Origin: Zoogloeaceae bacterium
GTDB lineage: Bacteria > Pseudomonadota > Gammaproteobacteria > Burkholderiales > Rhodocyclaceae
Length of the DNA stretch: 64,000 bases
Assembly (NCBI GenBank): GCA_031277315.1
Contig: JAITMP010000022.1
Span: 62,001-126,000, forward strand
Direction: 5' to 3'
Shown: in pieces, positions 18,701 to 29,054 of the stretch
Layout: each line of letters begins with the position of its first letter
Position numbering within the stretch: the first letter of the stretch is position 1
Translations under genes and position numbers: made by a program
Notes under the pieces: generated by a model
What the model was told of the DNA's origin: nothing
Databases searched by the model: none
Seen by the model: only the letters and a program-made list of their open reading frames with translations

Positions 18701-20865
18701 CGGAACAGGCGCACCGGCAGACCGTTGCCGGCGCTCAGTTCGCCGTTTTCATTGGCGCGCACCACTTCAAACTCGGCCATGCTGCCTTCGCGCGCGTAGT
18801 CGCCGGTGAACAGGGGCCGGATGCCGATCAGCGCCGGCGCCGGCCAGATCACCCGCTCGAAGTTGCGCACCACGGGCCGGCCGCCGCTTTCGAGCAGGCT
18901 CAGTGTCGTCCGCACGGTGGTGGGCGAACGCTTGCCCTGCGCCGGATCGAGATCGACCGACAATTCCAGCGCGCCGTTTTCGTCGAGCGCGGACGGCGGC
19001 AGTTCGACGCGCTGGTGCTGACCTTCCTCGTTCGCGTCGCCGAATTCAAAGCCGGGCAATTGCTTCGCCAGCGGATTTTTCTCGCGCTCAAAGACGGCGA
19101 CGCCGAGCAACTGGTTGCCCGCCGCCGGCGCGCCGTAGAGATAGCTGCCCTTGACGTTGATGCGCAAGGGTTCTTTCTGCGTCAACACGGCTTGCGGGCT
19201 GCCCAGATCGAGCTTCATGCGCTCGGGCAGGAATTCCTCGACGCCGAAGCGGAAGCCGGCGGTCGCCAACGGGTCGGCGGGATCGGCACGCAGTTCGAGA
19301 TTCCATGAGCCGGTCGGAGCGTCGACCGGCAGTTCGATACGTTGCCGGTAATAGCCGGCCACCTTGGCGTCGGGTTGCCAGGTGGCGGTGAACTGGTTTT
19401 TGCCGTCGGCGCGTTTCAGGATCGCCTGCAACGGCTGCGGCGGAATGGGCCGTCCGTCGGCGTCGCGCGCCAGCACCGAAATTTCAAAACTCTCGCCGGG
19501 CCGGTAGAGATCGCGTCCGGCATAAGGGAACAGGCGCACGGGCCGCCCCGGCAGGCCGGAAATGGCGTATTCGGACAGATCGAGCGCCGGTTCCTTCAGC
19601 GCGATCATCGACAACTGTTGACCGTGACGAGCGACGATGACCTTTGCCGCCGCTGGCCGCTCGGCGAAATTGGCCCGTCCGTTGCTATCGGTTTCGCCGC
19701 GTGCGAGCACCTTGGCATGCGCGTCGAGCCAGGTGATTTCCGCGCCGGGAATCGCCTTGCCGCTGGTGAGCGAACTGACCCAGGTATCGGCGCCCTTGGC
19801 GAACAGCCGGGCGGAGAGGCCAAGGTCGCTGACATAGAAATAAGTGACCTGATAATCGTAGCGGAAGCGGTTCGGCTGGCTCATCACCGCGATGTAAACA
19901 CCGGGTTCGTGCAACGCCTTGATGTGTTCCACCGGCAGAAAAGTCACGCTGCGCTTGTCGGTCTGCTGCTCGGTCAGGAAGCGGCCGGCGAAAACGCTGT
20001 CGGTCAGCTTGTGAACGCGATCCAGCGCCCAGTTGCCGACCGCGCCCTTGAGCACGCTATCGTTGCCATACCACCAGTCTTCATCGTCGCCGCCGCCTTC
20101 GTTGTCGCCGTAGCGGGTGCGCGGGCCGTTGATAACGCGGTCGAGAAAACGCGGCAACTGATCCGGCTTCACGCGCAGGAACTGCACGTCGACCTCGGGC
20201 ACGTTCACCGTCACCACCGGCAGGCCGCCGTTTTGCTGCGCCGGCAGCACCATGCCCTGGCTGGCGAAGTAATACGCCGGCGAGACGTTGGCGGTGATGA
20301 CCGAATAGCGGCTTTCTGCCGTCAGCTTTTCGCCGCCCGCCGACGGCAGCCCGGCAGCGACGCGCACCACGTAACGGGTCTGCGGTTTCACGTGCGGGAA
20401 ATACAGCAGCCGCGGATTCTCGCCCACCACCCAGGCGCCCTTCACCAGCGTGCCGCCCTCGGTGGCGACATCTTCCGGCGCGCTGCTGACCGCCTTCGCC
20501 GCGTCGGCGGGGCGGCGATCATGGTCGTAGTAGCCCTCTTCCTCCTCGTCGTCGCCGCTCCGGCGCGGCTTGGCGTCGCCCGGACGGGGCGGCATCTCGA
20601 ACACCTGAATCTGCGCGTCATAAGCGCCGCGTGCGTCCATCGGATGCGTGAAGCTCAAGGCCAGCGCCGGCGAGCCATCGAATTCCCGGTTGCCGAAATC
20701 GGCGACCTGGAACGGCCCCTCGGCCTGGCCGCCATCGCCGCCATCGCGCCCCCCGTCTCGCGTCGTCAGCCAATAGATGCTGATTCCCGCCACTGCCAGA
20801 AATACCACCACCAGCAAAAACGGCACGACCCCAAAACCCCGGCCACGCAAAAGCGGACGCAACAT
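15718..20865 (-). CDS. yfhM: Alpha-2-macroglobulin family protein (YfhM-like)
   Basis: A 1715-residue periplasmic protease trap, in the usual size range for bacterial A2M (about 1600-1700). Residues 15-35 are a hydrophobic anchor (FLLVVVFLAVAGISIYWL). There is no lipobox, unlike the E. coli lipoprotein, so it is probably held by an uncleaved inner-membrane helix. MG domains occupy the middle. The thioester motif GCAEQ lies near residue 1225 in YPYGCAEQT, followed by the alpha-helical thioester domain and receptor-like domain. The thioester traps attacking proteases covalently. The ATG at 20865 has GGGAGAA upstream; an extension to 21009 has no support. A charged E/D-rich stretch (GDDEEEEGYYDHD) lies near residue 110. 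Confidence 0.93.
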   Translation of the reverse strand: MLRPLLRGRGFGVVPFLLVVVFLAVAGISIYWLTTRDGGRDGGDGGQAEGPFQVADFGNREFDGSPALALSFTHPMDARGAYDAQIQVFEMPPRPGDAKPRRSGDDEEEEGYYDHDRRPADAAKAVSSAPEDVATEGGTLVKGAWVVGENPRLLYFPHVKPQTRYVVRVAAGLPSAGGEKLTAESRYSVITANVSPAYYFASQGMVLPAQQNGGLPVVTVNVPEVDVQFLRVKPDQLPRFLDRVINGPRTRYGDNEGGGDDEDWWYGNDSVLKGAVGNWALDRVHKLTDSVFAGRFLTEQQTDKRSVTFLPVEHIKALHEPGVYIAVMSQPNRFRYDYQVTYFYVSDLGLSARLFAKGADTWVSSLTSGKAIPGAEITWLDAHAKVLARGETDSNGRANFAERPAAAKVIVARHGQQLSMIALKEPALDLSEYAISGLPGRPVRLFPYAGRDLYRPGESFEISVLARDADGRPIPPQPLQAILKRADGKNQFTATWQPDAKVAGYYRQRIELPVDAPTGSWNLELRADPADPLATAGFRFGVEEFLPERMKLDLGSPQAVLTQKEPLRINVKGSYLYGAPAAGNQLLGVAVFEREKNPLAKQLPGFEFGDANEEGQHQRVELPPSALDENGALELSVDLDPAQGKRSPTTVRTTLSLLESGGRPVVRNFERVIWPAPALIGIRPLFTGDYAREGSMAEFEVVRANENGELSAGNGLPVRLFRENRDYYWRFDDQRGWNSGFTETDELVNTATVSIPAGGRGKLGVPVKYGRYRLEIFDPATNQTVKYRFYAGWSARGDETQGIRPDRVALKFDKPAYRDGETAKLTITPPHAGEALITVESDRTLWVKRTAMPLDGATVEIPVDKEWKRHDLYVAVTVLRPGGSGEKVTPARALGLAHLPLERGERKLTVNLDALQKMQPDAPLKVKVKVPGLSGQAALVTLSAVDAGILNITRFATPDPFARFFGQLRYGADQYDVYGRLIEKMAGRKGKLKFGGDAAPAATRSLPKKVRLVDLFSGPVQLDDKGEADITLAVPDFNGTLRLMAVAASADRFGNAESETVVAAPLVAELLTPRFLTVGDQAAIALDLHNLSGAAQKLKVRVENADGLKIHNAERELSLKDQQKQTLRFPLEAGQAFGLADVRVRITGSDGFKLERSFGLQVQAATPQQQQLKLLTVAPGETVDIREADLGGFIRGTVQAHLTLSDQAPIDVRGAIQGLLTYPYGCAEQTISTAYPHVLIDEDGARLFGLKPYSREERAAMLEKAIARLGAMQGPGGGFSLWGNVSEYQYWLTAYAGNFLLDAREQSFAVPEAMQQKTQEFLLKNLQEGAAGLPSGRIAYNANGWQDYRYAGSGRFGVLAYGAYVLAREAKAPLSTLRQMFDLREQAHSGLALVHLGLALKLMGDETRAQTALAEGVRKGRDPGYWWGDYGSPLRDAALIYVLLDRHKLKVEGQGNLVAIAAGELNRNRYTSTQEKLALFLLGRHFANAGADADKTSWTAEALGGGDKPETLRGAGSLIRPLTAAALQNGIRIKNTHKDKLYLQLSLSGHPASMPSDRSDVIALDRDLFDADGRPLGSRPLRVGESVIVRVSVNARGRISNGMIVDRIPAGLEIENLNIAQGEGLASVRIGDVNPAEAMQYAQLQHIEFRDDRFVAVAPLSGKLVLFYRARAVTPGRFIVPPLYAEDMYRPDTYGLSGGNAMLTVTDGKENPAEE

Positions 20866-21075
20866 CGACTTCTCCCAAGAATAAACGCACCGGAAAATCC
20901 GGCGAACGGATAACGAGGCGGCGATTATGTCATACCCCTGAATGGGGGCTTTCAAAACCTGCCGCAGGTTTTCACGGGGGTTTTTCGGGGTTGCGCCGGT
21001 GCTGCGCAAGCCGGTTGTCAGCCGGCGGCATGGATACGGGGAATGTAAGAGAGGCGTTGAGCGCCGCGTGGACGC

Positions 21076-22470
21076 TCAGCCGCCGCCGAGGGCTTTGTAG
21101 AGATTGGCGCTGGTGGTGGCGAGGGCGCGGCGGGCGGCGAGGGCGGATTGCTGGGCGGTGAAGAGTTCGCGCTGGGCGTCAAGCAGTTCGAGGTAGCTGG
21201 ACATGCCGGCCTTGTAGCGGGCGTCGACCCGTTGCAGGCGTTCCGATTGGGCGGCGCTGGCGGTGTCGAGGGCTTGCGCTTGTTCGGCGAGGCGCTGGCG
21301 GGCGTCGAGCAGGTCGGCGACTTCGCGGAAGGCTTGCTGAATGGTTTTTTCGTAGCTGGCGACGGCGATGTCCTTGCGCGCTTCGGCGAGATCGAGATTG
21401 CTCTGGTTGCGGCCGGCGTCGAAGAGCGGGTAGGTGAGGAGCGGCATGAAACTCCATGCGCCGCTGCCGCCGCTGAAAAGGCCGGAGAGGGCCGGGCTGG
21501 CGCTGCCGGCGGCAAGGGTGAGCAGGATGCGCGGCAGGAAGGCAGCGCGGGCGGCGCCGATGTTGGCGTTGGCGCCGATCAGGCTTTGCTCGGCGGCGAG
21601 CACGTCGGGCCGTCGCAGCAGGACTTCGGAGGGCAGGTCGACGCGCACCGCCGGGATGGCGGCGAGCGGGGCATCGGAAGCGCCTGGCGCGGGCGGCAAG
21701 TCGGCGCCGACGAGCAGGCGCAGGGCGTTTTCGGCGGCGGCTTTTTGTTGCGCCAGGCTGGCGGCTTCGGCGCGGGCGGTGGCCCAGGCGCCTTCGGCGG
21801 CGTAGTAGTCGAGATCGCCGGCGAGGCCGACGTCGCGCCGTTGCGCGATCAGCTTGCGGCTTTCGGCGCGGGTGGCGACGGTGGCTTCGGCGATGGCGGC
21901 GCGCGCGTCGAGTTCTTGCAGAACGTACCAGGCCGAGGCGACGTCGCTGACGAGCGACAGGCGGAAAGCGCGCTGGGCGTATTCGCTGGCGAGGAAGTTC
22001 GCCTGTGCCGCGTCGTCGAGACTTTTCACGCGCCTCCAGAAATCGAGTTCAAAGGCGGTGATGCCGAGGTTGGCGTCGAAACGCTGGGCGAAAGTGCGTT
22101 CGCGGGTTTGCGACAGGTCGGCCGGGGTGCTGGCGGCTTGGCGTTGAAGATTGGCGTCGATGGCGGGAAAGCGGTCGGCGCGGGCAAGGCCGGCCAGCGC
22201 GCGCGCTTCGGCGACGCGGGCGATGGAGATCCGCAGATCGCGGTTATGTTCAAGCGCGGCGTCGATCAGGGCTTGCAGGCGGGCGTCGGTGAAGTAGGCG
22301 CGCCAGTCTTCCGGCATCGGCCGCGCGGCGTCGTTGCCGTCGATGGCGATGGGCCAGGCGTCGGGCACGGGCGCGCTCGGGCGCAGGTAGTCGGGCACGA
22401 ACGAGCAGCCGGCGAGAAGGAGCGCCAGACCGCATGCCAGATTGCGCGTGAATGGGAGAGGCTTATTCAT
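21076..22470 (-). CDS. oprM: Outer-membrane efflux lipoprotein, OprM/NodT family
   Basis: A 464-residue outer-membrane channel of a tripartite pump. It starts with a lipoprotein signal (CGLALLLAGC, lipidated Cys about residue 21), followed by two repeated coiled-coil/beta halves with the motifs DLRISIARVAEARALAGLARA and LLRRPDVLAAEQSLIGANANIGAARAAFLP. It overlaps the end of the permease gene by 8 bp, so the three efflux genes form one operon. The start at the second Met (22470) matches OprM-type signal peptides; an ATG at 22485 is an alternative. Confidence 0.93.
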   Translation of the reverse strand: MNKPLPFTRNLACGLALLLAGCSFVPDYLRPSAPVPDAWPIAIDGNDAARPMPEDWRAYFTDARLQALIDAALEHNRDLRISIARVAEARALAGLARADRFPAIDANLQRQAASTPADLSQTRERTFAQRFDANLGITAFELDFWRRVKSLDDAAQANFLASEYAQRAFRLSLVSDVASAWYVLQELDARAAIAEATVATRAESRKLIAQRRDVGLAGDLDYYAAEGAWATARAEAASLAQQKAAAENALRLLVGADLPPAPGASDAPLAAIPAVRVDLPSEVLLRRPDVLAAEQSLIGANANIGAARAAFLPRILLTLAAGSASPALSGLFSGGSGAWSFMPLLTYPLFDAGRNQSNLDLAEARKDIAVASYEKTIQQAFREVADLLDARQRLAEQAQALDTASAAQSERLQRVDARYKAGMSSYLELLDAQRELFTAQQSALAARRALATTSANLYKALGGG

Positions 22471-25400
22471 GGCTGGTTTCCGCATGATGGCGCGCGTGGC
22501 CGGGGAAGATGCGCCGGATGACGACGAAGAACACCGGCACGAGCAGCACTGCCAGCACGGTGGCGGTGAGCATGCCGCCGATGACGCCGGTGCCGATGGC
22601 GTGGCGGCTGTTGGCGCCGGCGCCGGTGGAGACGGCCAGCGGCAGCACGCCGAACATGAAGGCGATGGAGGTCATCAGGATCGGGCGGAAGCGCAGGCGG
22701 CAGGCTTCGAGCGTGGCCTCGATCAGATCCTTGCCTTGCTCCTGCAATTCGCGCGCGAACTCGATGATGAGGATGGCATTTTTCGCCGAGAGGCCGATGA
22801 TGGCGATCAGGCCGACCTTGAAGTACACGTCGTTGGGCAGGCCGCGCAGAAGGACGGCCAGCACGGCGCCGAAGATGCCCAGCGGCACCACCAGCATGAC
22901 GGCGAAAGGAATCGACCAGCTCTCGTAGAGCGCGGCAAGGCAGAGGAAGACGACGAACAGGGAGATGGCGAACAGGGCCGGCGCCTGTGTGCCGGAGAGC
23001 CGCTCCTCGTAGGATGTGCCGGACCATTCAAAGCCGATGCCGGGCGGCAGCTTGGCGGCGATTTCCTCCATCGCCGCCAGCGCGTCGCCGGTCGAGCGGC
23101 CCGGCGACGGGTTGCCGGAGAGCTTCATCGAGGGCAGGCCGTTGTAGCGGTCGAGTTTGGGGCTGTCGATGATCCATTGCGTGCTGGCGACTTCAGCCAG
23201 TGGCACCATGTTGCCGCTGGCGTTTCTGACTGGCAGCCGCAGGATGTCTTCCGGCGTGCGCCGCATGTCGGCGTCGGCCTGCATCTGCACGCGCAGGATG
23301 CGGCCCGCGCGTACGAAGTCGTTGATGTAAGCGGTGCCGAGCGTGCTTTGCAAGGTGTCGTTGAGCGCGCCGATGTCGATGCCGAGCGCCTGCGCCTTGA
23401 CGCGGTCTACGCTGAGGGACAACTGCGGGGCGGGTTCCTGCCCCTCCGGGCGCACGCCGGTCAGCGCCGGATGCTGTCCGGCGAGGCCGAGCGCCATGTT
23501 GCGCGCTTCGATCAGCTTGGCGCGGCCAAGACCGCCGCGGTCTTGCAGGCGGAAATCGAAACCGCCGACGGCGGCCAGTTCCGGGATCGGCGGCACGTTC
23601 ATGGCGAAGGTCACGGCCTGCTTGATCTGAAAGAGCGCCATGTTGGCGCGTTGCACGATGGAGTCGACCTGGTTCTCCTTGTTCGGCCGCTCGTCCCAGC
23701 TTTTGAGGCGGATGAAGGCCATCGCGCTGTTCTGGCCGCGTCCGAAAATGGAGAAGCCGGCGACGCCGATGACGTGATCGACTTCCTTCTGCGCCAGATA
23801 GTGCTGCTCGACGGTGCTGAGCACTTCGAGGGTGCGCTCGTAGGTCGCGCTGGCCGGCAACTGGATGACGCTGAGGAAATAGCCCTGATCCTCGCTCGGC
23901 AGGAAGCTGCCGGGCAGTTTCATGAACAGTCCGCCGGTGACGGCGAGCACCGCGCCATACACGATGAGCCAGCGGCCGGGCCGGCCGAGAATGTTGCGCA
24001 CGCTGTCGACGTAACGGCGCACGGTGGCGGCGAAGGAACGGTCAAACCAGTCGAAGAAACGGTGGAATACGCCGGAGAGGCCGGTCGCGGGCGGCGGCAT
24101 CTGGCCGTCTTTGCCGAGCGGGTGTTTCAGCAGCGAGGCGCACAGCGCCGGCGTCAGCGTCAGCGCCATCGTGGCCGAGAAACCCATCGTCAGGATCAGC
24201 GTCAGGGCGAACTGGCGGTAGATGGCGCCGACCGAGCCGCCGAAGAAGAGCAGGGGCACGAAGACCGCCGTCAGCACCACGGTGATGGCGATGATGGCGT
24301 TGATGATCTGTCCCATCGCCTTGCGCGTCGCCTCGCGCGGGGCGAGTTTTTCCTCGCTCATGATGCGCTCGACGTTCTCGATCACGACGATGGCGTCATC
24401 CACCACGATGGCGATCGCCAGCACCATGGCGAACAAGGTCAGCACGTTGATCGAATAGCCGAACAGATAGAGGCCGATCATCGCGCCGAACAGCGAAACC
24501 GGCACGACGACGGTCGGAATGAAGGTGGCGCGCACGCTCTTGAGGAACAGGAACATCACCAGCACCACCAGCGCCATCGCCTCGATCAGCGTTACCACCA
24601 CTTCGTGGATCGAGATGTCGACGAAGGTCGAGGTGTCGTAGGGTACCATCCACGATATGCTGGACGGGAAATAGCGGGCCAGTTCGGTCATCTTGTCCTT
24701 GACCGCTTTTGCCGTGTCGAGGGCGTTCGCGCCCGGCGCCATGCGCACGGCGATGGCCGCGTTGGGCTGGCCGTCGACGCGGGCGGAAATGTTGTAGTCC
24801 TGGGCGCCGAGTTCGACGCGGGCGACATCCTTCACGCGCACCGCGGCGCCGGACTCGTCGCTCCTGATGATGATGTTGCCGAATTCCTCCGGGGTGTTCA
24901 GGCGCCCTTGGGCGATGATGGTGGCGCTGTATTCCTGGCCGGGCGCCGCCGGCACCTGGCCGAGTTCGCCGGTGGCGATCTGCGCGTTTTGTGCGCGCAC
25001 CGCTTGCGCCACGTCAGCCGGCGTCAGGCCGAAGGATTGCAGGCGCTCGGGCTTCAGCCACAAGCGCATTGAATACTCGGTGCCGAACAGGATCGCCTCG
25101 CCCACGCCCGGCGTGCGCCGGACGCTTTCCAGCACGTTGGCGGCGGCGAAGCTGCCGAGCGCCACGCTGTCGAGCGACTTGTCGGGCGAATACAGGGACA
25201 TGAAAAGCAGATAGTTGCGCGCCGACTTGACCACGGTGACGCCGAGGCGGCGGGTTTCTTCCGGCAGGCGCGGCTCGGCGCGCTTGATGCGGTTCTGCGC
25301 TTCCACCGAGGCCAGATCGAGGTTGGTGCCGGGCTGGAATGTCAGGGTGATGGTGCCGATGTTCTGCTCGGAGGCGGAGTCCATGTAGAGCAGGTTCTCG

Positions 25401-25618
25401 ATGCCGTTCAGTTCCTGCTCGATCAGCGCGACGGCGGTTTCTTCCACCACCTTGGCTGAAGCGCCGGGGTAGCTGACGGTGATCGCCAGCGCCGGCGGCG
25501 CCACGGCGGGGTAGCTCGCCACCGGCAACTGGCGCAGCGCGAGCGCGCCGCCGAGCAGGATCATGATGGCGATGACCCAGGCGAAAATGGGCCGGTCGAT
25601 GAAAAAATTGGGGATCAT
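22463..25618 (-). CDS. RND multidrug efflux permease (AcrB/MexB type)
   Basis: A 1051-residue proton-driven inner-membrane pump. It begins MIPNFFIDRPIFAWVIAI and carries the classic HAE-1 landmarks: the paired aspartates of TM4 (AIVVDDAIVVIENVERIM, near residue 405), LMTSIAFMFGVLPLAVSTGAG near 980, and the large periplasmic loops after TM1 and TM7. As in hydrophobic and amphiphilic drug exporters, it should form a trimer that docks to the fusion protein and the OprM-like channel encoded on either side. It starts 10 bp after the fusion-protein gene. Substrates cannot be predicted from the sequence alone. Confidence 0.96.
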   Translation of the reverse strand: MIPNFFIDRPIFAWVIAIMILLGGALALRQLPVASYPAVAPPALAITVSYPGASAKVVEETAVALIEQELNGIENLLYMDSASEQNIGTITLTFQPGTNLDLASVEAQNRIKRAEPRLPEETRRLGVTVVKSARNYLLFMSLYSPDKSLDSVALGSFAAANVLESVRRTPGVGEAILFGTEYSMRLWLKPERLQSFGLTPADVAQAVRAQNAQIATGELGQVPAAPGQEYSATIIAQGRLNTPEEFGNIIIRSDESGAAVRVKDVARVELGAQDYNISARVDGQPNAAIAVRMAPGANALDTAKAVKDKMTELARYFPSSISWMVPYDTSTFVDISIHEVVVTLIEAMALVVLVMFLFLKSVRATFIPTVVVPVSLFGAMIGLYLFGYSINVLTLFAMVLAIAIVVDDAIVVIENVERIMSEEKLAPREATRKAMGQIINAIIAITVVLTAVFVPLLFFGGSVGAIYRQFALTLILTMGFSATMALTLTPALCASLLKHPLGKDGQMPPPATGLSGVFHRFFDWFDRSFAATVRRYVDSVRNILGRPGRWLIVYGAVLAVTGGLFMKLPGSFLPSEDQGYFLSVIQLPASATYERTLEVLSTVEQHYLAQKEVDHVIGVAGFSIFGRGQNSAMAFIRLKSWDERPNKENQVDSIVQRANMALFQIKQAVTFAMNVPPIPELAAVGGFDFRLQDRGGLGRAKLIEARNMALGLAGQHPALTGVRPEGQEPAPQLSLSVDRVKAQALGIDIGALNDTLQSTLGTAYINDFVRAGRILRVQMQADADMRRTPEDILRLPVRNASGNMVPLAEVASTQWIIDSPKLDRYNGLPSMKLSGNPSPGRSTGDALAAMEEIAAKLPPGIGFEWSGTSYEERLSGTQAPALFAISLFVVFLCLAALYESWSIPFAVMLVVPLGIFGAVLAVLLRGLPNDVYFKVGLIAIIGLSAKNAILIIEFARELQEQGKDLIEATLEACRLRFRPILMTSIAFMFGVLPLAVSTGAGANSRHAIGTGVIGGMLTATVLAVLLVPVFFVVIRRIFPGHARHHAETSHE

Positions 25619-25628
25619 GGCGCGTTAT

Positions 25629-26798
25629 TTATTGCTTTTCGGCTTTGCCGTTTTCCGTCGCCGGTTGTGCCGGAGGCGTTGGGGACGGCGCGGGCAGGAT
25701 GGGCGCGCCCGGCTGCCAGGGCATCGGCTTGACGACGCTGCCCGGCTGCGATTTCTGCAAGCCGTTGACGATGATCTGCTCGCCTTCCTTGAGGCCGCCG
25801 GTGACGATGAAATCCTGACCGGACATGGCACCGGTCGTGATCTGGCGCGGCATCACCTTGCCTTCGGCGTCGACGATCATCACCAACTGTCCGGCCGGCC
25901 CGCTCTGCACGGCGCGCTGCGGCACCCGGATGACATTGTCCAGTTCGGCCTGCGGAAAGCGCACGCGGACGAAGGTGCCCGGCAGCAGTTCGCGGCGTGG
26001 GTTCGGGAATTCGGCGCGCAGCACGACGGCGCCGCTTTCTGGCTCGACGGCCATGTCGGCGAATTGCAGTTGGCCTTTTTCGGAGTAGAGCGTGCCGTCT
26101 TCCAGCACCAGTTGCACCATGGCCGCGTCCGCCTTCTTCTGCGTGCCGGCCTTCACCGCCTGTTGCAGGCGCAGGACATCGGAATAAGTTTGCGAGAACT
26201 CGACGTAGACCGGATTCAACTGCTCGATGGTGACCAGATGCGTTGCTTCGCCCTTGCCGACGAGCGCGCCTTCGGTCACCAGCGCGCGTCCGGCGCGGCC
26301 GGAGATGGGCGCGAGCGGGATGGCGTTTTCGAGATCGAGCCGCGCGCGGGCGAGGGCGGCCTCGGCCTGTTTGTACTGCGCCAGCGCGCCTTCGTACTCC
26401 TGCTGACTGATCGCCCGCGTTTCCAGCAGCGGCTTGTAGCGGTCGAAGGTTGCCTTGGCGGCGGCCAGATCGGCTTGCGCCGCCGCCGCTGCCGCCTGAT
26501 AGGTGCGGGGGTCGATCTGGAACAGCGGCGTGCCGGCGGCGATGTCGCTGCCTTCCTTGTAGAGGCGTTTTTCCAGCACGCCCTCGACGCGCGCCCGGAC
26601 TTGCGCCGAGCGGATGGCTTGCACGCGGCCAGGTAGATCCTGGGTCAGGATGGCGCTGCCCGCCGTCACGGTGAGGACGTCGACTTCGGGCGGCGGCGGC
26701 GCGTCGCCGGCGGCGGGCGGCGGCTTGCCGCTGTCGCCGCAAGCGGCGACGAGAAGCAGCGCGGATGCCATCAAGGCAAGAGCGATCTTGTTTTGCAT
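25629..26798 (-). CDS. RND efflux periplasmic adaptor lipoprotein (AcrA/MexA type)
   Basis: A 389-residue membrane fusion protein that links the RND permease to the outer-membrane channel. The signal peptide ends in LLVAAC (lipidated Cys near residue 20). The barrel-sandwich and hairpin follow (LPGRVQAIRSAQVRARVEGVLEKRLYKEGSDI, and YKPLLETRAISQQEYEGALA), then IPLAPISGRAGRALVTEGALV and the beta-barrel. The C-terminal 30 residues are Pro/Ala/Gln rich. The ATG at 26798 has GGAAAG at about -10; the upstream ATG at 26810 is an alternative. It is the first gene of the efflux operon. No TetR repressor gene is adjacent. Confidence 0.94.
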   Translation of the reverse strand: MQNKIALALMASALLLVAACGDSGKPPPAAGDAPPPPEVDVLTVTAGSAILTQDLPGRVQAIRSAQVRARVEGVLEKRLYKEGSDIAAGTPLFQIDPRTYQAAAAAAQADLAAAKATFDRYKPLLETRAISQQEYEGALAQYKQAEAALARARLDLENAIPLAPISGRAGRALVTEGALVGKGEATHLVTIEQLNPVYVEFSQTYSDVLRLQQAVKAGTQKKADAAMVQLVLEDGTLYSEKGQLQFADMAVEPESGAVVLRAEFPNPRRELLPGTFVRVRFPQAELDNVIRVPQRAVQSGPAGQLVMIVDAEGKVMPRQITTGAMSGQDFIVTGGLKEGEQIIVNGLQKSQPGSVVKPMPWQPGAPILPAPSPTPPAQPATENGKAEKQ

Positions 26799-27022
26799 TG
26801 GACTTTCCATGGGTGAGGCGCGAGAGAAGAATCTATCAACAACAATTTGCCATGCAACTTGTTATAAATCACAGCGGGCGCGAATGGACGGAGATGACGC
26901 TGCCGGCCAAGGCGCTGCCGGCCATGAACCGCCGCCGGCCAAGCTGTGGAGTCTGCGGAAATTTTCCCCAAATAGCAACCTGACGTAACAATTCATTACA
27001 AACCGCGAGCACGGTGAATGCG

Positions 27023-27529
27023 TCAGTCGCAACGGGCTTCGCAGTTGGCCGGATTGCCGGCGCATTGGCCGTCGCCGCGCACCGCGCATGTCGCCTTGGT
27101 GCGGTAGGTGAACACGACATCCTCCGGGTAGACGCAGGCCAGCCGCGTCAATTTCCCTTGCCGGGAGAGGGCGATGGATGCCGGCTTCAGCGTTTTCAGG
27201 GTGTTCGCCGGCAGATCGCAGGAGATGTAAGCCTGAAACACGCCATCCGCCGATTCCCACAGGGCGATGTTTTTCAGCTTGCGGTAGTCCTCGAAGCTGG
27301 CGCAGGTTTCCTTGTCCTTGCCGTACATCCGCGCGTCGTCGGCGCAATAGGCGGTGAAGGTGTATCTCAATTCCTCCTCGGCGGGGCAGACGCCGACCTG
27401 CACGGCGGTGGCCGGATCGGGACAGGCGAGCGTTTCGGCGCCGACCGGCGCCGCCGCGCCGAATGTGAGGGTGAGGGCGAGGGCGGCGGCGACAAGATAT
27501 GTGATGCGTAGCGAGAGCGAAAGTTTCAT
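27023..27529 (-). CDS. Cysteine-rich exported protein of unknown function
   Basis: Not recognised. A 168-residue protein with a clear signal peptide (MKLSLSLRITYLVAAALALT, predicted cleavage after APVGAE near residue 31). The mature part of about 137 residues has ten cysteines, an even number consistent with five disulfides in the periplasm, and the last four fall in the final 25 residues. A strong AAGGAGT ribosome site precedes the ATG. It lies upstream of the efflux operon on the same strand, separated by 224 bp in which no gene was seen, so co-transcription is uncertain. Confidence 0.7.
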   Translation of the reverse strand: MKLSLSLRITYLVAAALALTLTFGAAAPVGAETLACPDPATAVQVGVCPAEEELRYTFTAYCADDARMYGKDKETCASFEDYRKLKNIALWESADGVFQAYISCDLPANTLKTLKPASIALSRQGKLTRLACVYPEDVVFTYRTKATCAVRGDGQCAGNPANCEARCD

Positions 27530-27560
27530 TGTGACTCCTTTCAGCCGCTATTTTACCGGC

Positions 27561-27591
27561 AAAAAAAGAGCCGCCCCAAGGCGGCTCTTTT
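27561..27591 (-). terminator. Intrinsic terminator of aceA
   Basis: A perfect 12-bp stem (27564-27575 with 27580-27591) and CCAA loop. On the minus strand it is followed by TTTTTTT (27567-27561). It lies 46 bp past the aceA stop and is oriented to end aceA transcription. Confidence 0.9.
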
Positions 27592-27637
27592 GCGTGGCTC
27601 TTTTGTGCGGCTGTTGCAGCGAACGCGCGGCCGTTGT

Positions 27638-28945
<1,308 letters not shown>

Positions 28946-29025
28946 CGCGATCCTTTTCGTGAGTGCGTGGAGATTTGAAAAAAACCGACCGGAGGGGCGC
29001 CGGCCAGCAGTCGTTTAAAAGTGAA

Positions 29026-29054
29026 AGTATAGAGAGAATTTTGCGTAGCAACAA
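29026..29054 (-). promoter_or_regulatory. Sigma70-type promoter of aceA
   Basis: On the minus strand TTGTTG (29049-29054) and TATACT (29026-29031) are separated by exactly 17 bp. The predicted start of transcription is about 75 nt before the aceA ATG. The hexamers and spacing are the same as in the promoter-like site upstream of the rnf operon (60627-60655). Confidence 0.7.

Noticed and set aside
22442..25072. Long plus-strand open frame (876 codons) opposite the RND permease
   Set aside because: Its composition (His/Asp/Gly/Arg rich, no domain) is the antisense shadow of a GC-rich gene. The minus-strand protein is a complete RND permease.
26799..27022. Small gene in the gap between the efflux operon and the cysteine-rich gene
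   Set aside because: The frames here lack a ribosome site and any recognisable protein; I see nothing coding.
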